Origin: Vibrio mytili
Lineage (GTDB): Bacteria > Pseudomonadota > Gammaproteobacteria > Enterobacterales > Vibrionaceae
NCBI RefSeq assembly: GCF_000830505.1
Contig: NZ_JXOK01000037.1
Location: forward strand, 154,316-218,315
Direction of reading: 5' to 3'
Length of the DNA: 64,000 bases
Below the pieces are notes generated by a model. That model searched no databases. It was not told where the DNA came from and was given only the letters and a program-made list of their open reading frames with translations. The translations under genes were made by a program, and so were the position numbers. Numbering within the stretch: the stretch's first letter is position 1; each line of letters starts with the position of its first letter. This document shows positions 40,328 to 48,660 of this stretch, piece after piece.

Positions 40328-40990
40328 TTAATTAAATAGATTTAATAACCGTTGTTCGGAGTCTTCTAGGTATTTAGATAAGCATGCAGTAGCGGCTTGC
40401 CTGTTCCCATTTTTTAAATGAGTAAAAATCTCTCTATCTTTCTCTACCCAAGGTTGTTGGAAGTACTTTTCATCTGGTGCGCAGGCAAAGAGAAGGCGCA
40501 ATTGGGCGATGATAGAAGCAAAAAATGTATTTATTCTATTACTAGCCAAAATACCTACGATAGATTGATGAAACCTTAAGCTGTTAGTGGCAACTTCAGT
40601 CCAATTATCTTGTTCGACTGCAATTTCCACTTTATTTAATGCGTCTTCCATAGCCAGCAAAAGGTGTTCTTCGATCGGATGGTCACTCTGGCTCGCTTGA
40701 AGTTCCAGCGTTTTCCTGACCGTAAAAATGTCACTGACATCCTTCCTAGCCAGAATTTTTACTGTCGCTCCTTTGTTGCGTTTATAATCGACCAGTCCTT
40801 CACAAAGCAGTTGTCGTAAGGCTTCACGTACCGTATTACGTGAGGCTTGAAGCCTTTCTGCTATATCAATTTCCCCCAGAGTTTGACCAACATAAAGTTT
40901 CCCTGAAATCATTTCGTCACGCAGTAGGCTAGCCACTCTCTCGAAGGCAGGTAAGTGGTCGTATTGTTTATCAAGCACAATAGGGAACAT
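40328..40990 (-). CDS. GntR-family regulator, FCD subgroup
   Basis: A 220-residue regulator: N-terminal winged helix (DEMISGKLYVGQTLGEIDIAERLQASRNTVREALRQLLCEGLVDY) and an all-helical FCD domain (about 85-215) that binds small carboxylates with a metal. The start overlaps the 3' end of the ABC permease-ATPase gene by 20 nt. The likely operator of this subgroup, TTGT-type dyads, is present as a triple ATTGTTSAACAAT array upstream of the operon (43418-43460). Probably responds to 5-oxoproline or a related acid and controls the operon. Confidence 0.88.
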   Translation of the reverse strand: MFPIVLDKQYDHLPAFERVASLLRDEMISGKLYVGQTLGEIDIAERLQASRNTVREALRQLLCEGLVDYKRNKGATVKILARKDVSDIFTVRKTLELQASQSDHPIEEHLLLAMEDALNKVEIAVEQDNWTEVATNSLRFHQSIVGILASNRINTFFASIIAQLRLLFACAPDEKYFQQPWVEKDREIFTHLKNGNRQAATACLSKYLEDSEQRLLNLFN

Positions 40991-42521
40991 TATTTTCCTC
41001 CAGTTGACTCAGTGCATGCTGCTGATTGGAAAGGAACTTTTTCAGTCGAGGTTGATTAGACTGCAATAAAGTCTTAGGTTGGTCAGCAGCTTTGATCTCG
41101 CCATCTTCCATGAAGACAACGCGATCAGATACCTTAAATGCAAATTGCATTTCATGAGTAACGATGATCATTGTCATTCCTTCCTTGGCCAGTTGCTCCA
41201 TTACTTTCAGTACGTCCCCGACAAGTTCAGGGTCGAGAGCCGATGTAGGTTCATCAAATAGCATTATGTCTGGTTTCATTGCTAACGCTCGAGCAATAGC
41301 GACACGCTGTTGTTGTCCCCCAGATAATTGATGAGGATACTTGTGAGCATGTTCGATCAAACCAACTTTATTGAGTAAAGATAAGCCAAGTTGTTTGAGG
41401 CTCTGCTCACTTCCTTTGTTATGATACAAAGGAGCCATGGTGATGTTTTCTAGTACTGTTTTGTGTGGAAAAAGGTTAAACCCTTGAAACACCATGCCTA
41501 TTTTTTGAATAGACTGATAATAGCTTTTACTAGGCCGTCCTGTGGAAGTAGGCTCAAGAAATGCTTTGTCATCGAAAAGTATTGTCCCATCATTCAACAT
41601 CTCCATTCCATTGATCGTACGTATCAGCGTTGTTTTTCCTGAGCCAGAAGGACCAATAATAGAAATCACTTCACCTTTTTTAACTCTTAAACTGACACCT
41701 TTTAATACTTCCTTACTGCCGTAGGACTTTTTAACTGCCGCTAGTTCAATGATATTTTTTGCGCTCGCCTCTATTGGCGGTTTTTCAATGATATCTTTGT
41801 GTGATGTCGCTAATGAAAGCTCCGACTCTGAGATGGCAATGGTTTTCTTATTGGTCACATCAAACCATGCCTCTAAACGATGGATAACCCAATCAAACAC
41901 GGTCACTATAAGAACGTAGTAACAAGCGACCGCGAGAAGAGTTTCGATCACTTTGAAGTTTTGCGTATACAACCTCTGTCCAACCATGAGTATTTCAGAT
42001 AGTGATATGACTGATACTAAAGATGTTAGTTTGACAATCGTGACGAACTCGTTCGAAAGAGATGGCAGTGCAATCTTAAAAGCCTGAGGTATCACTATCA
42101 TCTTTTGAATGCCTGAAAAGGAAATGGCGAGCGCTTTACCTGCTTCCGTTTGTCCTTTATTGACTGATAATAATCCTCCTCTATGAATTTCTGCGATGTA
42201 GGCAGACTCACTAACGATTAAAGCGATGAGTCCGGATATAAAAGGAGAAGATAACCAGTCTGCGCTCTCGGGAAGAAATAGAGGAACGTTGTAAATCAAG
42301 ATGACTAAAACTATCAACGGTAAGCTTCGGAACAGCCAAATATAGCCGCTAGCAATCACACTGATGAGTTTTATATGGGATTGTTTAGCAAGTGCCAAAA
42401 TCACACCAAAGATATTCCCACAGATCCAGGTTAAGACGCTGAGCTTAATGACAAGCAAAGAAGCCTGCCAAAAGTCTACGTTCTGGAATAAGCTTGTAAA
42501 ATAAGACCAATCAAATTGCAT
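40971..42521 (-). CDS. Amino-acid ABC transporter, fused permease and ATPase
   Basis: A 516-residue fusion. Residues 1-240 are a HisM-type permease with about five transmembrane segments and the EAA-like loop ESAYIAEIHRGGLLSVNKGQTEAGKALAIS. Residues 275-505 are an ATPase: Walker A GPSGSGKT near 298, LSGGQQQRVAIARAL signature, DEPTSALDP Walker B, and a switch His in THEM. Such fusions occur but are less common than separate genes. It would work with the binding protein encoded upstream. The start is ATG 42521, and the linker (240-275) is hydrophilic. Confidence 0.92.
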   Translation of the reverse strand: MQFDWSYFTSLFQNVDFWQASLLVIKLSVLTWICGNIFGVILALAKQSHIKLISVIASGYIWLFRSLPLIVLVILIYNVPLFLPESADWLSSPFISGLIALIVSESAYIAEIHRGGLLSVNKGQTEAGKALAISFSGIQKMIVIPQAFKIALPSLSNEFVTIVKLTSLVSVISLSEILMVGQRLYTQNFKVIETLLAVACYYVLIVTVFDWVIHRLEAWFDVTNKKTIAISESELSLATSHKDIIEKPPIEASAKNIIELAAVKKSYGSKEVLKGVSLRVKKGEVISIIGPSGSGKTTLIRTINGMEMLNDGTILFDDKAFLEPTSTGRPSKSYYQSIQKIGMVFQGFNLFPHKTVLENITMAPLYHNKGSEQSLKQLGLSLLNKVGLIEHAHKYPHQLSGGQQQRVAIARALAMKPDIMLFDEPTSALDPELVGDVLKVMEQLAKEGMTMIIVTHEMQFAFKVSDRVVFMEDGEIKAADQPKTLLQSNQPRLKKFLSNQQHALSQLEENNVPYCA

Positions 42522-42571
42522 ATGAAACTCCTAGTGAGAGCCCAGCCTTGCGGAAGGGCTCTGCGATTTAC

Positions 42572-43386
42572 TTATAACGTGCCGTTCAAAGCAGCTTCAA
42601 ATTCTTGCTCGCTAGGAGCCGAGACGCTGTACTTCTCAAGTAGTGCCAGGAACTCTGGAGTCTGCTCAACACGTTTTACAGCGGCTGCTACCTCACTTTT
42701 AAAGTCGTCTTGACCTTTTTTTACAGCGAGTCCAACGACAACGGGATAGATGATGTCGCTGGTCAGTTCGAGTTTTCCAGATTTGGTTGCAGCAACCTTT
42801 GCGACAGCAGCATCTTCAAACTGTGCGTCTACCATTCCAGCGATGAGTGCTTGGCTTGCTTCTGGTGAAGTCGGGAATTCTCGCACATCAATTTTACCGA
42901 GGTTATTAGGCTCACACTCGGATTTTGATACTGCGTGAAGCTTTTTGATCCAGGCTGCGCTTGAATCGAACTTACCCGCTTACCGCAAAGGTCGCTGGGT
43001 TTAGAAGGCTTAAACGCACCAGTTTTAGAAGCGAGAAGCAAGCCGCCAGTTTTCATATAAGGGATGTAATCAATTTCTTTAGCTCGCTCTGGAGTGACGT
43101 AAAGTGTTGAGGCAATCACGTCAAATTTACCCAGATTAACTCCCATGATTAAATTTGCGAACCGTGTATCTAAAAAGGTTGGTTCTTTATTCAACTCATT
43201 GGAAACGAGGCGCATGAATTCAGCATCAAAGCCAGATGCTACTTTTCCTTCAAGATAGTTGTAAGGGGGGTAGGTGAGATCGGTGCCTATCTTTAAGCTA
43301 CTTTGTGCAGCAATGCTTGTGCTTAGCATTGAAAGTCCTAAGCCGAATGCTGCAACAATCGCTTTCTTGCTCTTCAATATACTCAT
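42572..43386 (-). pseudogene. ABC transporter amino-acid-binding protein, frameshifted near 42960
   Basis: The first frame has a signal peptide (1-27) and a type-II binding fold starting SSLKIGTDLTYPPYNYLEGKVASGFDAEFMRLV, then FANLIMGVNLGKFDVIASTLYVTPERAKEIDY. It leaves frame after RVSSIQ; one added G (CAAGGCGCAGCC) restores QGAAWIKKLHAVSKSEC and the rest, total 271 residues. It fits a periplasmic solute receptor for the permease-ATPase fusion next to it, perhaps for 5-oxoproline or a related cyclic amino acid (inference from operon). AAAGGAAT precedes the ATG. Confidence 0.87.
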
Positions 43387-43417
43387 ATGACTAATTCCTT
43401 TTAGATATTTTCATGCT

Positions 43418-43460
43418 CATTGTTCAACAATTATTGTTGAACAATAATTGTTGAACAATG
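43418..43460 (-). promoter_or_regulatory. 43-bp near-perfect palindrome, triple GntR-type operator
   Basis: Three 13-bp dyads of form ATTGTTSAACAAT at 14-bp spacing (43419-43431, 43433-43445, 43447-43459). The whole block is a palindrome with 21-bp arms around a single central G. It ends 32 nt before the first gene of the transport-oxoprolinase operon, whose third gene encodes a GntR/FCD regulator. Confidence 0.75.
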
Positions 43461-44140
43461 TATAAGGAATATTTGTGCCAACTTTAAAATAAAGGCTAAG
43501 GCACTGATTTTATGTGGTTTAATTAAATTTAGTGCTGGTTGGTTTACGTATGCATGCACTGAGGTGGTGCGACTTTCCCCATAAGTGAGCATCAAAAGCA
43601 CCTAGATATCAAACGTTCTAGATTGAAGGATCAGCAGTTTCTAGAACAAAGATTGAGCCACTTTAGGAACTCATAACGAGTGGAAAGGTAACGTTAGGTA
43701 AACGTGAGTAACAGGCAGGTTTAATGTACCTTCCAGGATTATTATCGAAAAGCATGGTACCTCGAAATCACGCTGTTGGTTGTCAAAAGCGCTATGGCTC
43801 GAACAAAAAGTGGAAACAAAAGTATGGTTACCACAAGCGTTCACTGTCTGAAGCCGCCATGTATCGAGTGAAGCACTACACGGGGCATCGCTGACTTTGC
43901 GTCACTACAATGCACAAGTAGGGGAGAGTTACGTCATGATTAAGACGTTAAATAAGCTTACTGGGCTAAGTATGCCCGAAACTCAGTATATCGTTTAAAA
44001 GATAGCCTATTTAGGTAGAGGTAACTCTTAAACAGAACTCCGCAACAAAGCCTCTCGTCGCTTAAAGCGGGGTAGATCGAATGGATATTAACTAATACAA
44101 CATTGATTTACGCCTAACCAAAAGCACAAGGGTAGAAACC
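43461..44140. other. Spacer carrying a decayed IS5-family element
   Basis: No intact gene. The only recognisable content is the C-terminal transposase remnant and right-end repeat at 43780-44052; the rest has no clear structure. Confidence 0.6.
43780..44052 (+). mobile_element. Remnant of an IS5-family (IS903-like) insertion sequence
   Basis: Translation of the plus strand gives a transposase C-terminus: CQKRYGSNKKWKQKYGYHKR, SLSEAAMYRVKHYTG, then after a frame change SLTLRHYNAQVGESYVMIKTLNKLTGLSMPETQ and a stop at 43996-43998. The run AMYR-x-K ... L-x-R-x-YNAQVGE is typical of IS5-family transposases. CAACAAAGCC at 44043-44052 is the inverse of GGCTTTGTTG, the IS903-type terminal repeat. 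The left end and most of the gene are missing, so the element is dead. It has multiple lesions, unlike the one-base defects elsewhere. Confidence 0.8.
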
Positions 44141-44169
44141 AAATAAGGCTGGTAAACCAGCCCTTATTT
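44141..44169 (-). terminator. Terminator of the gluconate operon
   Basis: AAATAAGGCTGG/CCAGCCCTTATTT, 4-nt loop, just after the gntK stop; the minus strand then has TTTGGTTTC. Confidence 0.7.
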
Positions 44170-44171
44170 GA

Positions 44172-44654
44172 TCAAACTTTTGATAGAATATCGTTGACCA
44201 CACTTTTCGGTGGCTGATTGATATCGATGTAAATCGCTTCTTCTTCGCTCGGTTCTATTAGAGTATTAAACTGGCTCTTTAACATGGCTGAACCTTGGAA
44301 ATAGTGATCTTCTCGGGCCTTAAGCCGTGACCATATTGTGTCAAAATCGCCTTTTAAATAGCAGAACGTGAGGTCAGTGCAACCTGATCTTAATGTTTCT
44401 CTGTACTCGGGTTTCAGTGCAGAGCATGCTAAAACTAAGTTGTCTTGCTCTTGGATCAGAGCATTTAGCGTCAGCAACCACTCTTTTCTGTCTTCATCTG
44501 TTAGCGGAACGCCATTTCTCATTTTTTCAACGTTTGCCGCTGGGTGGTAATCATCACCATCGAAAAACGGGATGTTTAAAGATTTTGCCAGCGAGTCACC
44601 GATAGAAGATTTACCGCACCCAGAAACACCCATAACGATATATTTTTTATTCAT
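44172..44654 (-). CDS. gntK: Gluconokinase
   Basis: Phosphorylates gluconate to 6-phosphogluconate for the Entner-Doudoroff or pentose phosphate route. The 160-residue protein has the P-loop GVSGCGKSS (about 9-17), FFDGDDYHP, LTDEDRKEWL, VLACSALKPEYRE and a DHYFQGSAMLKSQ segment. It is the last gene of a dctPQM-gntK unit, 34 bp after the permease gene, so the TRAP transporter probably takes up gluconate. Confidence 0.95.
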   Translation of the reverse strand: MNKKYIVMGVSGCGKSSIGDSLAKSLNIPFFDGDDYHPAANVEKMRNGVPLTDEDRKEWLLTLNALIQEQDNLVLACSALKPEYRETLRSGCTDLTFCYLKGDFDTIWSRLKAREDHYFQGSAMLKSQFNTLIEPSEEEAIYIDINQPPKSVVNDILSKV

Positions 44655-44688
44655 AGTATCAACTCATAATTAGGCTTAATGGGCAAGC

Positions 44689-46125
44689 TTATCGCCACCA
44701 CAATGCAAGCTCAGGGAACATGATAACCAGAGCAAGAACACAAACTTGTAGTGCAATAAACGGCAGTAGTGCTGTGAAAATTTCACCAAGGCTAATGTCT
44801 TTCGGCGCAACAGATTTTAGATAAAACGCTGCTGGACCAAACGGTGGAGACAAGAACGCAACCTGCATGTTTAGACAGAACACCACACCAAACCAAATTG
44901 GATCCATTCCAAGGCCAGTGATGATCGGGACGAAAATCGGCATAGTCAGTAGTGCAACGCCAACCCAGTCCAAGAACATACCCAAAACAAAAAGGATCGC
45001 CATCATGATAAGCAGGGTAGACATCGCGTTCCCGCCACTTAAGGCGAGAATCGTTTCCTCTACAAAGTCGATACCACCCATTAGGTTATATACGCCAACC
45101 AGAGCTGAAGCGCCGATACCAATCCACATGATCATGCCGCAGGTACGCATAGTTGCGATGGAAGACTCTTTGACCATTTTCCAATTTAGCTCTTTGCGAA
45201 TCGCAGCACTGATAGCAATACCTACCACACCCAGCGCAGAGGCTTCGGTAACTGATGCAACACCGGTGTATATACTACCAAGAACCGTTGCAACTGATAG
45301 TAAAGGGAAGAACAGTGCTTTGAAGTAACTCGGGTGAGCTTCAGCATCTTTGGCCAAATCTTCTTCTGATGGCAGCGGTGCAAGAGCTGGATTAAGCTTA
45401 CAGCGAATCAGTACGTAAGCCATGTAGAACATCGCCAGAATGAACGCTGGTAAGAATGCGGCTTTAAATAGCTCGCCAATAGACACTGACGCTGATAAAC
45501 CATAGATAATCAGTACGATACTTGGTGGCAGCATAGTACCTAACGCACCACCAGCACAGGTGGTACCAATTGCTAGCTTACGGTCATAACCTAGTCTTAG
45601 CATTTGTGGCAACGCAAGAATACCGAGCAGCACTGTTTCACCACCGATAACTCCCGACATAGAAGCAAGGATCACGGCAACAAGTAAGGTCTGAACCGCG
45701 ACACCACCACGCACTTTACGGCCGACACTTTTCATTGCATCGAACAAGTCTCGAGCGATTCCTGAGCGGTCGAGTAACGCAGCCATCAGTACAAACATCG
45801 GCACCGCAAGGAACACATAACCACTTACGAAGCTGAAAATACGGCTGGTGATAAGCGGTAGCGCATCGACACCAAACCAGCCTAAGGTAAAGATCAGTGC
45901 GACAAGACCTGTTACGAAAGCGAGTTGCATGCCAGTCAACAATAGACCAATCATCAATACCAGCATCAACAAGCTGCCATACTCGATTCCAATTGATGAC
46001 AAGTTCGATGTGAAGGTTTGCACACCGACCCAACCTAAAGCAGCTGCTAAGGTCAGAAGGCCAATGACAAGGAACACAGGTTTGTAGCTCCCTACAGAAG
46101 GTTTTGTAGAAGATAAGTTATTCAT
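44689..46125 (-). CDS. TRAP transporter large permease (DctM type), likely gluconate
   Basis: A 478-residue inner-membrane protein with about twelve transmembrane segments and TRAP DctM signatures (PMFVLMAALLDRSGIARDLFDAM, GGETVLLGILALPQMLRLGYDRKLAIGTTCAGGALGTMLPPSIVLIIYG, FLDWVGVALLTMPIFVPII). Its start overlaps the small-permease gene by 8 nt. The gluconokinase gene follows directly, and GntR operators stand before the operon. Confidence 0.93.
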   Translation of the reverse strand: MNNLSSTKPSVGSYKPVFLVIGLLTLAAALGWVGVQTFTSNLSSIGIEYGSLLMLVLMIGLLLTGMQLAFVTGLVALIFTLGWFGVDALPLITSRIFSFVSGYVFLAVPMFVLMAALLDRSGIARDLFDAMKSVGRKVRGGVAVQTLLVAVILASMSGVIGGETVLLGILALPQMLRLGYDRKLAIGTTCAGGALGTMLPPSIVLIIYGLSASVSIGELFKAAFLPAFILAMFYMAYVLIRCKLNPALAPLPSEEDLAKDAEAHPSYFKALFFPLLSVATVLGSIYTGVASVTEASALGVVGIAISAAIRKELNWKMVKESSIATMRTCGMIMWIGIGASALVGVYNLMGGIDFVEETILALSGGNAMSTLLIMMAILFVLGMFLDWVGVALLTMPIFVPIITGLGMDPIWFGVVFCLNMQVAFLSPPFGPAAFYLKSVAPKDISLGEIFTALLPFIALQVCVLALVIMFPELALWWR

Positions 46126-46666
46126 CGCCTTCGTCCCTTAGTTGTTGAATTTCTTTAATCAAATGCAAAATAAATTGAATAAACATCAGGCAAACGGTAA
46201 ATAGAATGATGCCTTTAAGCAGGGCAGGAAATGGAGGATTCCAAGCGGAGCCCGAGGTTTCTAATCTCAATCCACCCCAAGGTGCAAACCAAGAGTTAGC
46301 CACAGTTTGCCACGCTGCATAAATCAATAACCCGCTAAACAGCAACCCTGCTAGATGGTGAAAGACATTCAGGTAACGTTTTGTCTTTTGTGATACCGCA
46401 TCGTAAACGAGAACGACCCTTACGTGCTTGTCGGTTGCGAGAGCGTAGGCCCCGCCGATCACAAACAGTGCTCCACCAATAAAGGAGGCGGTTTCGTGTA
46501 CCCACATGGTTGGTGAGTTAAACAAATAGCGGCTCGCTACTTCGTAAAATGAAATGATGACGGTGGCAACAAACAATAAACTAAACAGCTCACTGATTTT
46601 GGTTATTGCTTTGTCGAGAATATTCTGGGGCATTTCAGCCGCTAGATTTGTGTCTGATTCTTTCAT
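46118..46666 (-). CDS. TRAP transporter small permease (DctQ type)
   Basis: A 182-residue protein with four transmembrane segments. The DctQ signature is visible as YLFNSPTMWVHETASFIGGALFVIGGAYALATDKHVRVVLVYD (E in WVHE and RV-x-ll conserved). Lies between dctP and dctM; an RNA hairpin in the 53-bp gap from dctP may set relative expression of the two. Confidence 0.92.
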   Translation of the reverse strand: MKESDTNLAAEMPQNILDKAITKISELFSLLFVATVIISFYEVASRYLFNSPTMWVHETASFIGGALFVIGGAYALATDKHVRVVLVYDAVSQKTKRYLNVFHHLAGLLFSGLLIYAAWQTVANSWFAPWGGLRLETSGSAWNPPFPALLKGIILFTVCLMFIQFILHLIKEIQQLRDEGDE

Positions 46667-46687
46667 ATGTCTAATTCCAAATGAAAT

Positions 46688-46707
46688 AGGGAGGAGTAAA
46701 CCTCCCT
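46688..46707 (-). other. Intercistronic hairpin after dctP
   Basis: AGGGAGG/CCTCCCT with a 6-nt loop. On the minus strand the T-run precedes rather than follows the stem, so RNA stabilisation is likelier than termination. Confidence 0.55.
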
Positions 46708-46719
46708 TTTTTTAACAAC

Positions 46720-47736
46720 TTATAGAAGACCCGAGTCTTTTAGGTAAGTCGTAATAGAATCGTAAACTTTTTTCGCATTAGGAGAGAGCTCGGCATATTT
46801 TTCCCACTCGCCCATCGCTATCAGACGGAACTTCTTACGCTCTTCTTCCGACCAGTCGTGAATGGTAATGTTAGGGTTTGCTTCAGCTTCTTTAACGGCT
46901 TTCTGGTCTGCGATACGCAGTTGAGTCGTAATATCTTCAGCGAAGTCACGAACCGATACCGTCATGATCTCTTGAAGATCGGCAGGTAGTTTGTCCCACT
47001 TTTTCTGACTCATTGAGATATCAATCGTTGGCAGTGAGTGGAAACCCGGTTGAACTGGGTGAGTTGCGATATCGTTCATGCCTGCTTGCTGGTTAGTAGA
47101 GAAAACGGTGTAGTCAGCAGCATCAATAACGCCTTTGCTCAAACCAGTAAAAACTTCTGAACCTGGTAGGTTTACAGGGGTCGCACCTGCAGCCGCAAAT
47201 ACTTGTTGAACCAAACCTTCTGGAGCACGCAACTTAAGGCCTTTAAGGTCGTCAACACCGTTAAGTGGTACCTTAGATACAAACGACTCTACGCCTGTTG
47301 TTGAGCCACCAATGTATTTCACTCCGTAAGGTGCATAGAGCTCAGTCATTAACTCATAACCACCACCGTAGTTGATGTATTGAAGTAGTTGGCGAGTGTC
47401 TGACCATGCACCAACCATATTACCGATCAGACCAAATGCTGGATCTTGGCCAGTAAAGTAACCTGTTGCGGTAATGTGACCATCGATAATGCCCATTTTG
47501 ATAGCGCCTAAGGTTTCTGTGTGTTTAACCACAGCACCAACAGGCAGTAGGTCGATTTCAATACGACCACCAGACATTTTCTCTACGCGTTCGGTCCATT
47601 CTTTTTGAACTTGAAAGTTCTTGTCACCAGATGGATCACTGGATTGAAATTTGAAGTTAAAGTCAGCAGCGAAAGCGGAAGTGGATAGCAACGCTAGTGA
47701 GATAGCTGAGGTTAGGGATTTTTGTATGATGTTCAT
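46720..47736 (-). CDS. TRAP transporter substrate-binding protein (DctP type)
   Basis: A 338-residue periplasmic receptor with a signal peptide (1-23, cleavage after SAFA). TRAP-SBP features include FKFQSSDPSGDKNFQVQKEWTERVEKMSGGRIEIDLLPVGAVV, GVESFVSKVPLNGVDDLKGLKLRAPEGL and EVFTGLSKGVIDAAD. First gene of the TRAP-gntK operon, with two GntR operators upstream. Ligand probably gluconate (inference from gntK and operators). Confidence 0.92.
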   Translation of the reverse strand: MNIIQKSLTSAISLALLSTSAFAADFNFKFQSSDPSGDKNFQVQKEWTERVEKMSGGRIEIDLLPVGAVVKHTETLGAIKMGIIDGHITATGYFTGQDPAFGLIGNMVGAWSDTRQLLQYINYGGGYELMTELYAPYGVKYIGGSTTGVESFVSKVPLNGVDDLKGLKLRAPEGLVQQVFAAAGATPVNLPGSEVFTGLSKGVIDAADYTVFSTNQQAGMNDIATHPVQPGFHSLPTIDISMSQKKWDKLPADLQEIMTVSVRDFAEDITTQLRIADQKAVKEAEANPNITIHDWSEEERKKFRLIAMGEWEKYAELSPNAKKVYDSITTYLKDSGLL

Positions 47737-47788
47737 TCATTCGTCCTTTAATCTATTATCGGATCTACTTGTATTCCTACTACGCCCG

Positions 47789-47804
47789 ATGTTACCGGGA
47801 ACAT
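47789..47804 (-). promoter_or_regulatory. GntR operator 1
   Basis: ATGTTACCGGGAACAT resembles the gluconate repressor operator ATGTTACCCGTATCAT. Confidence 0.8.
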
Positions 47805-47809
47805 TGTGC

Positions 47810-47825
47810 AAGTTACCGGTAACAT
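47810..47825 (-). promoter_or_regulatory. GntR operator 2
   Basis: AAGTTACCGGTAACAT, 21 bp from operator 1, on the same helix face. It lies 74 bp upstream of the dctP start. Confidence 0.8.
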
Positions 47826-48018
47826 CGGTTGAATTCTAGGAGTTTGATCACGTTCCGTAACATCTTTAATTAGTTTTTAACATGAATGAGATGTCTGTTT
47901 ATGAATGAGGGTTTATATCTTTTCGATAGAATTCTTCGCGCTGAGATAGACTTTGCTATTTGTTTCAGTTATATCTCGTCATTCTGTTCGATGTCATTTG
48001 GTAAAAGGGTTGATCGTC

Positions 48019-48660
48019 ATGTTGGAGATGTTTGGCGTCATTAATATATGGACGTATTTGGTCGGTCTGACCATGATCATTCTTGCTCCGGGTCCAAACT
48101 CTCTCTATGTATTGAAATCGAGTTCATCGCTGGGTGTTAAGGCGGGTTACAAAGCGGCCTCAGGTGTGCTTATTGGTGATGCGGTCTTAATTTTACTCTC
48201 TTACCTAGGTGTTGCTTCGTTAATTCAAACTTCTCCCGTCCTGTTCACGATCATTCGCTACTTGGGTGCCGCATACTTGCTGTATTTAGGGGTGAAAATC
48301 ATTCATCAGTTAATGAGCAAAAGTGATGATGGAGAATCAAACGTCGCTCGCCCTAAGAAACGCGAAAATGTGTTTGCTAAATCGCTGACTTTGAGTTTGA
48401 CCAATCCGAAAGCGATTCTGTTTTACGTCTCATTCTTTATCCAATTTATCGATTATACGTATGAACACACGTGGGTTTCATACTTAATCCTCGCGTTTAT
48501 TCTCGAAGTTTTCAGTATCATTTATTTGAGTACACTGATCTTTCTCGGGTCATCATTAACTCAATTATTCAAAGATAATAAGGTGTTAGCAAAGTTAGGT
48601 AACGGGTTGCTTGGCATGTTCTTTATGGGGTTTGCTGCACGACTAGCGAGTTTGAGCTGA
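48019..48660 (+). CDS. leuE: Leucine exporter, LysE/RhtB family
   Basis: A 213-residue inner-membrane exporter with about six transmembrane segments. Residue pattern follows E. coli LeuE closely: WTYLVGLTMIILAPGPNSLYVLKSS, GVLIGDAVLILLSYLGVASLI, YLGAAYLLYLGVKI, LTLSLTNPKAILFYVSFFIQFID, and the end GLLGMFFMGFAARLASLS. The frame runs 22 codons further upstream, but ATG 48019 aligns with the LeuE start and has AAGGG upstream. Exports leucine and other neutral amino acids in E. coli; here inferred. Confidence 0.9.
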   Translation: MLEMFGVINIWTYLVGLTMIILAPGPNSLYVLKSSSSLGVKAGYKAASGVLIGDAVLILLSYLGVASLIQTSPVLFTIIRYLGAAYLLYLGVKIIHQLMSKSDDGESNVARPKKRENVFAKSLTLSLTNPKAILFYVSFFIQFIDYTYEHTWVSYLILAFILEVFSIIYLSTLIFLGSSLTQLFKDNKVLAKLGNGLLGMFFMGFAARLASLS

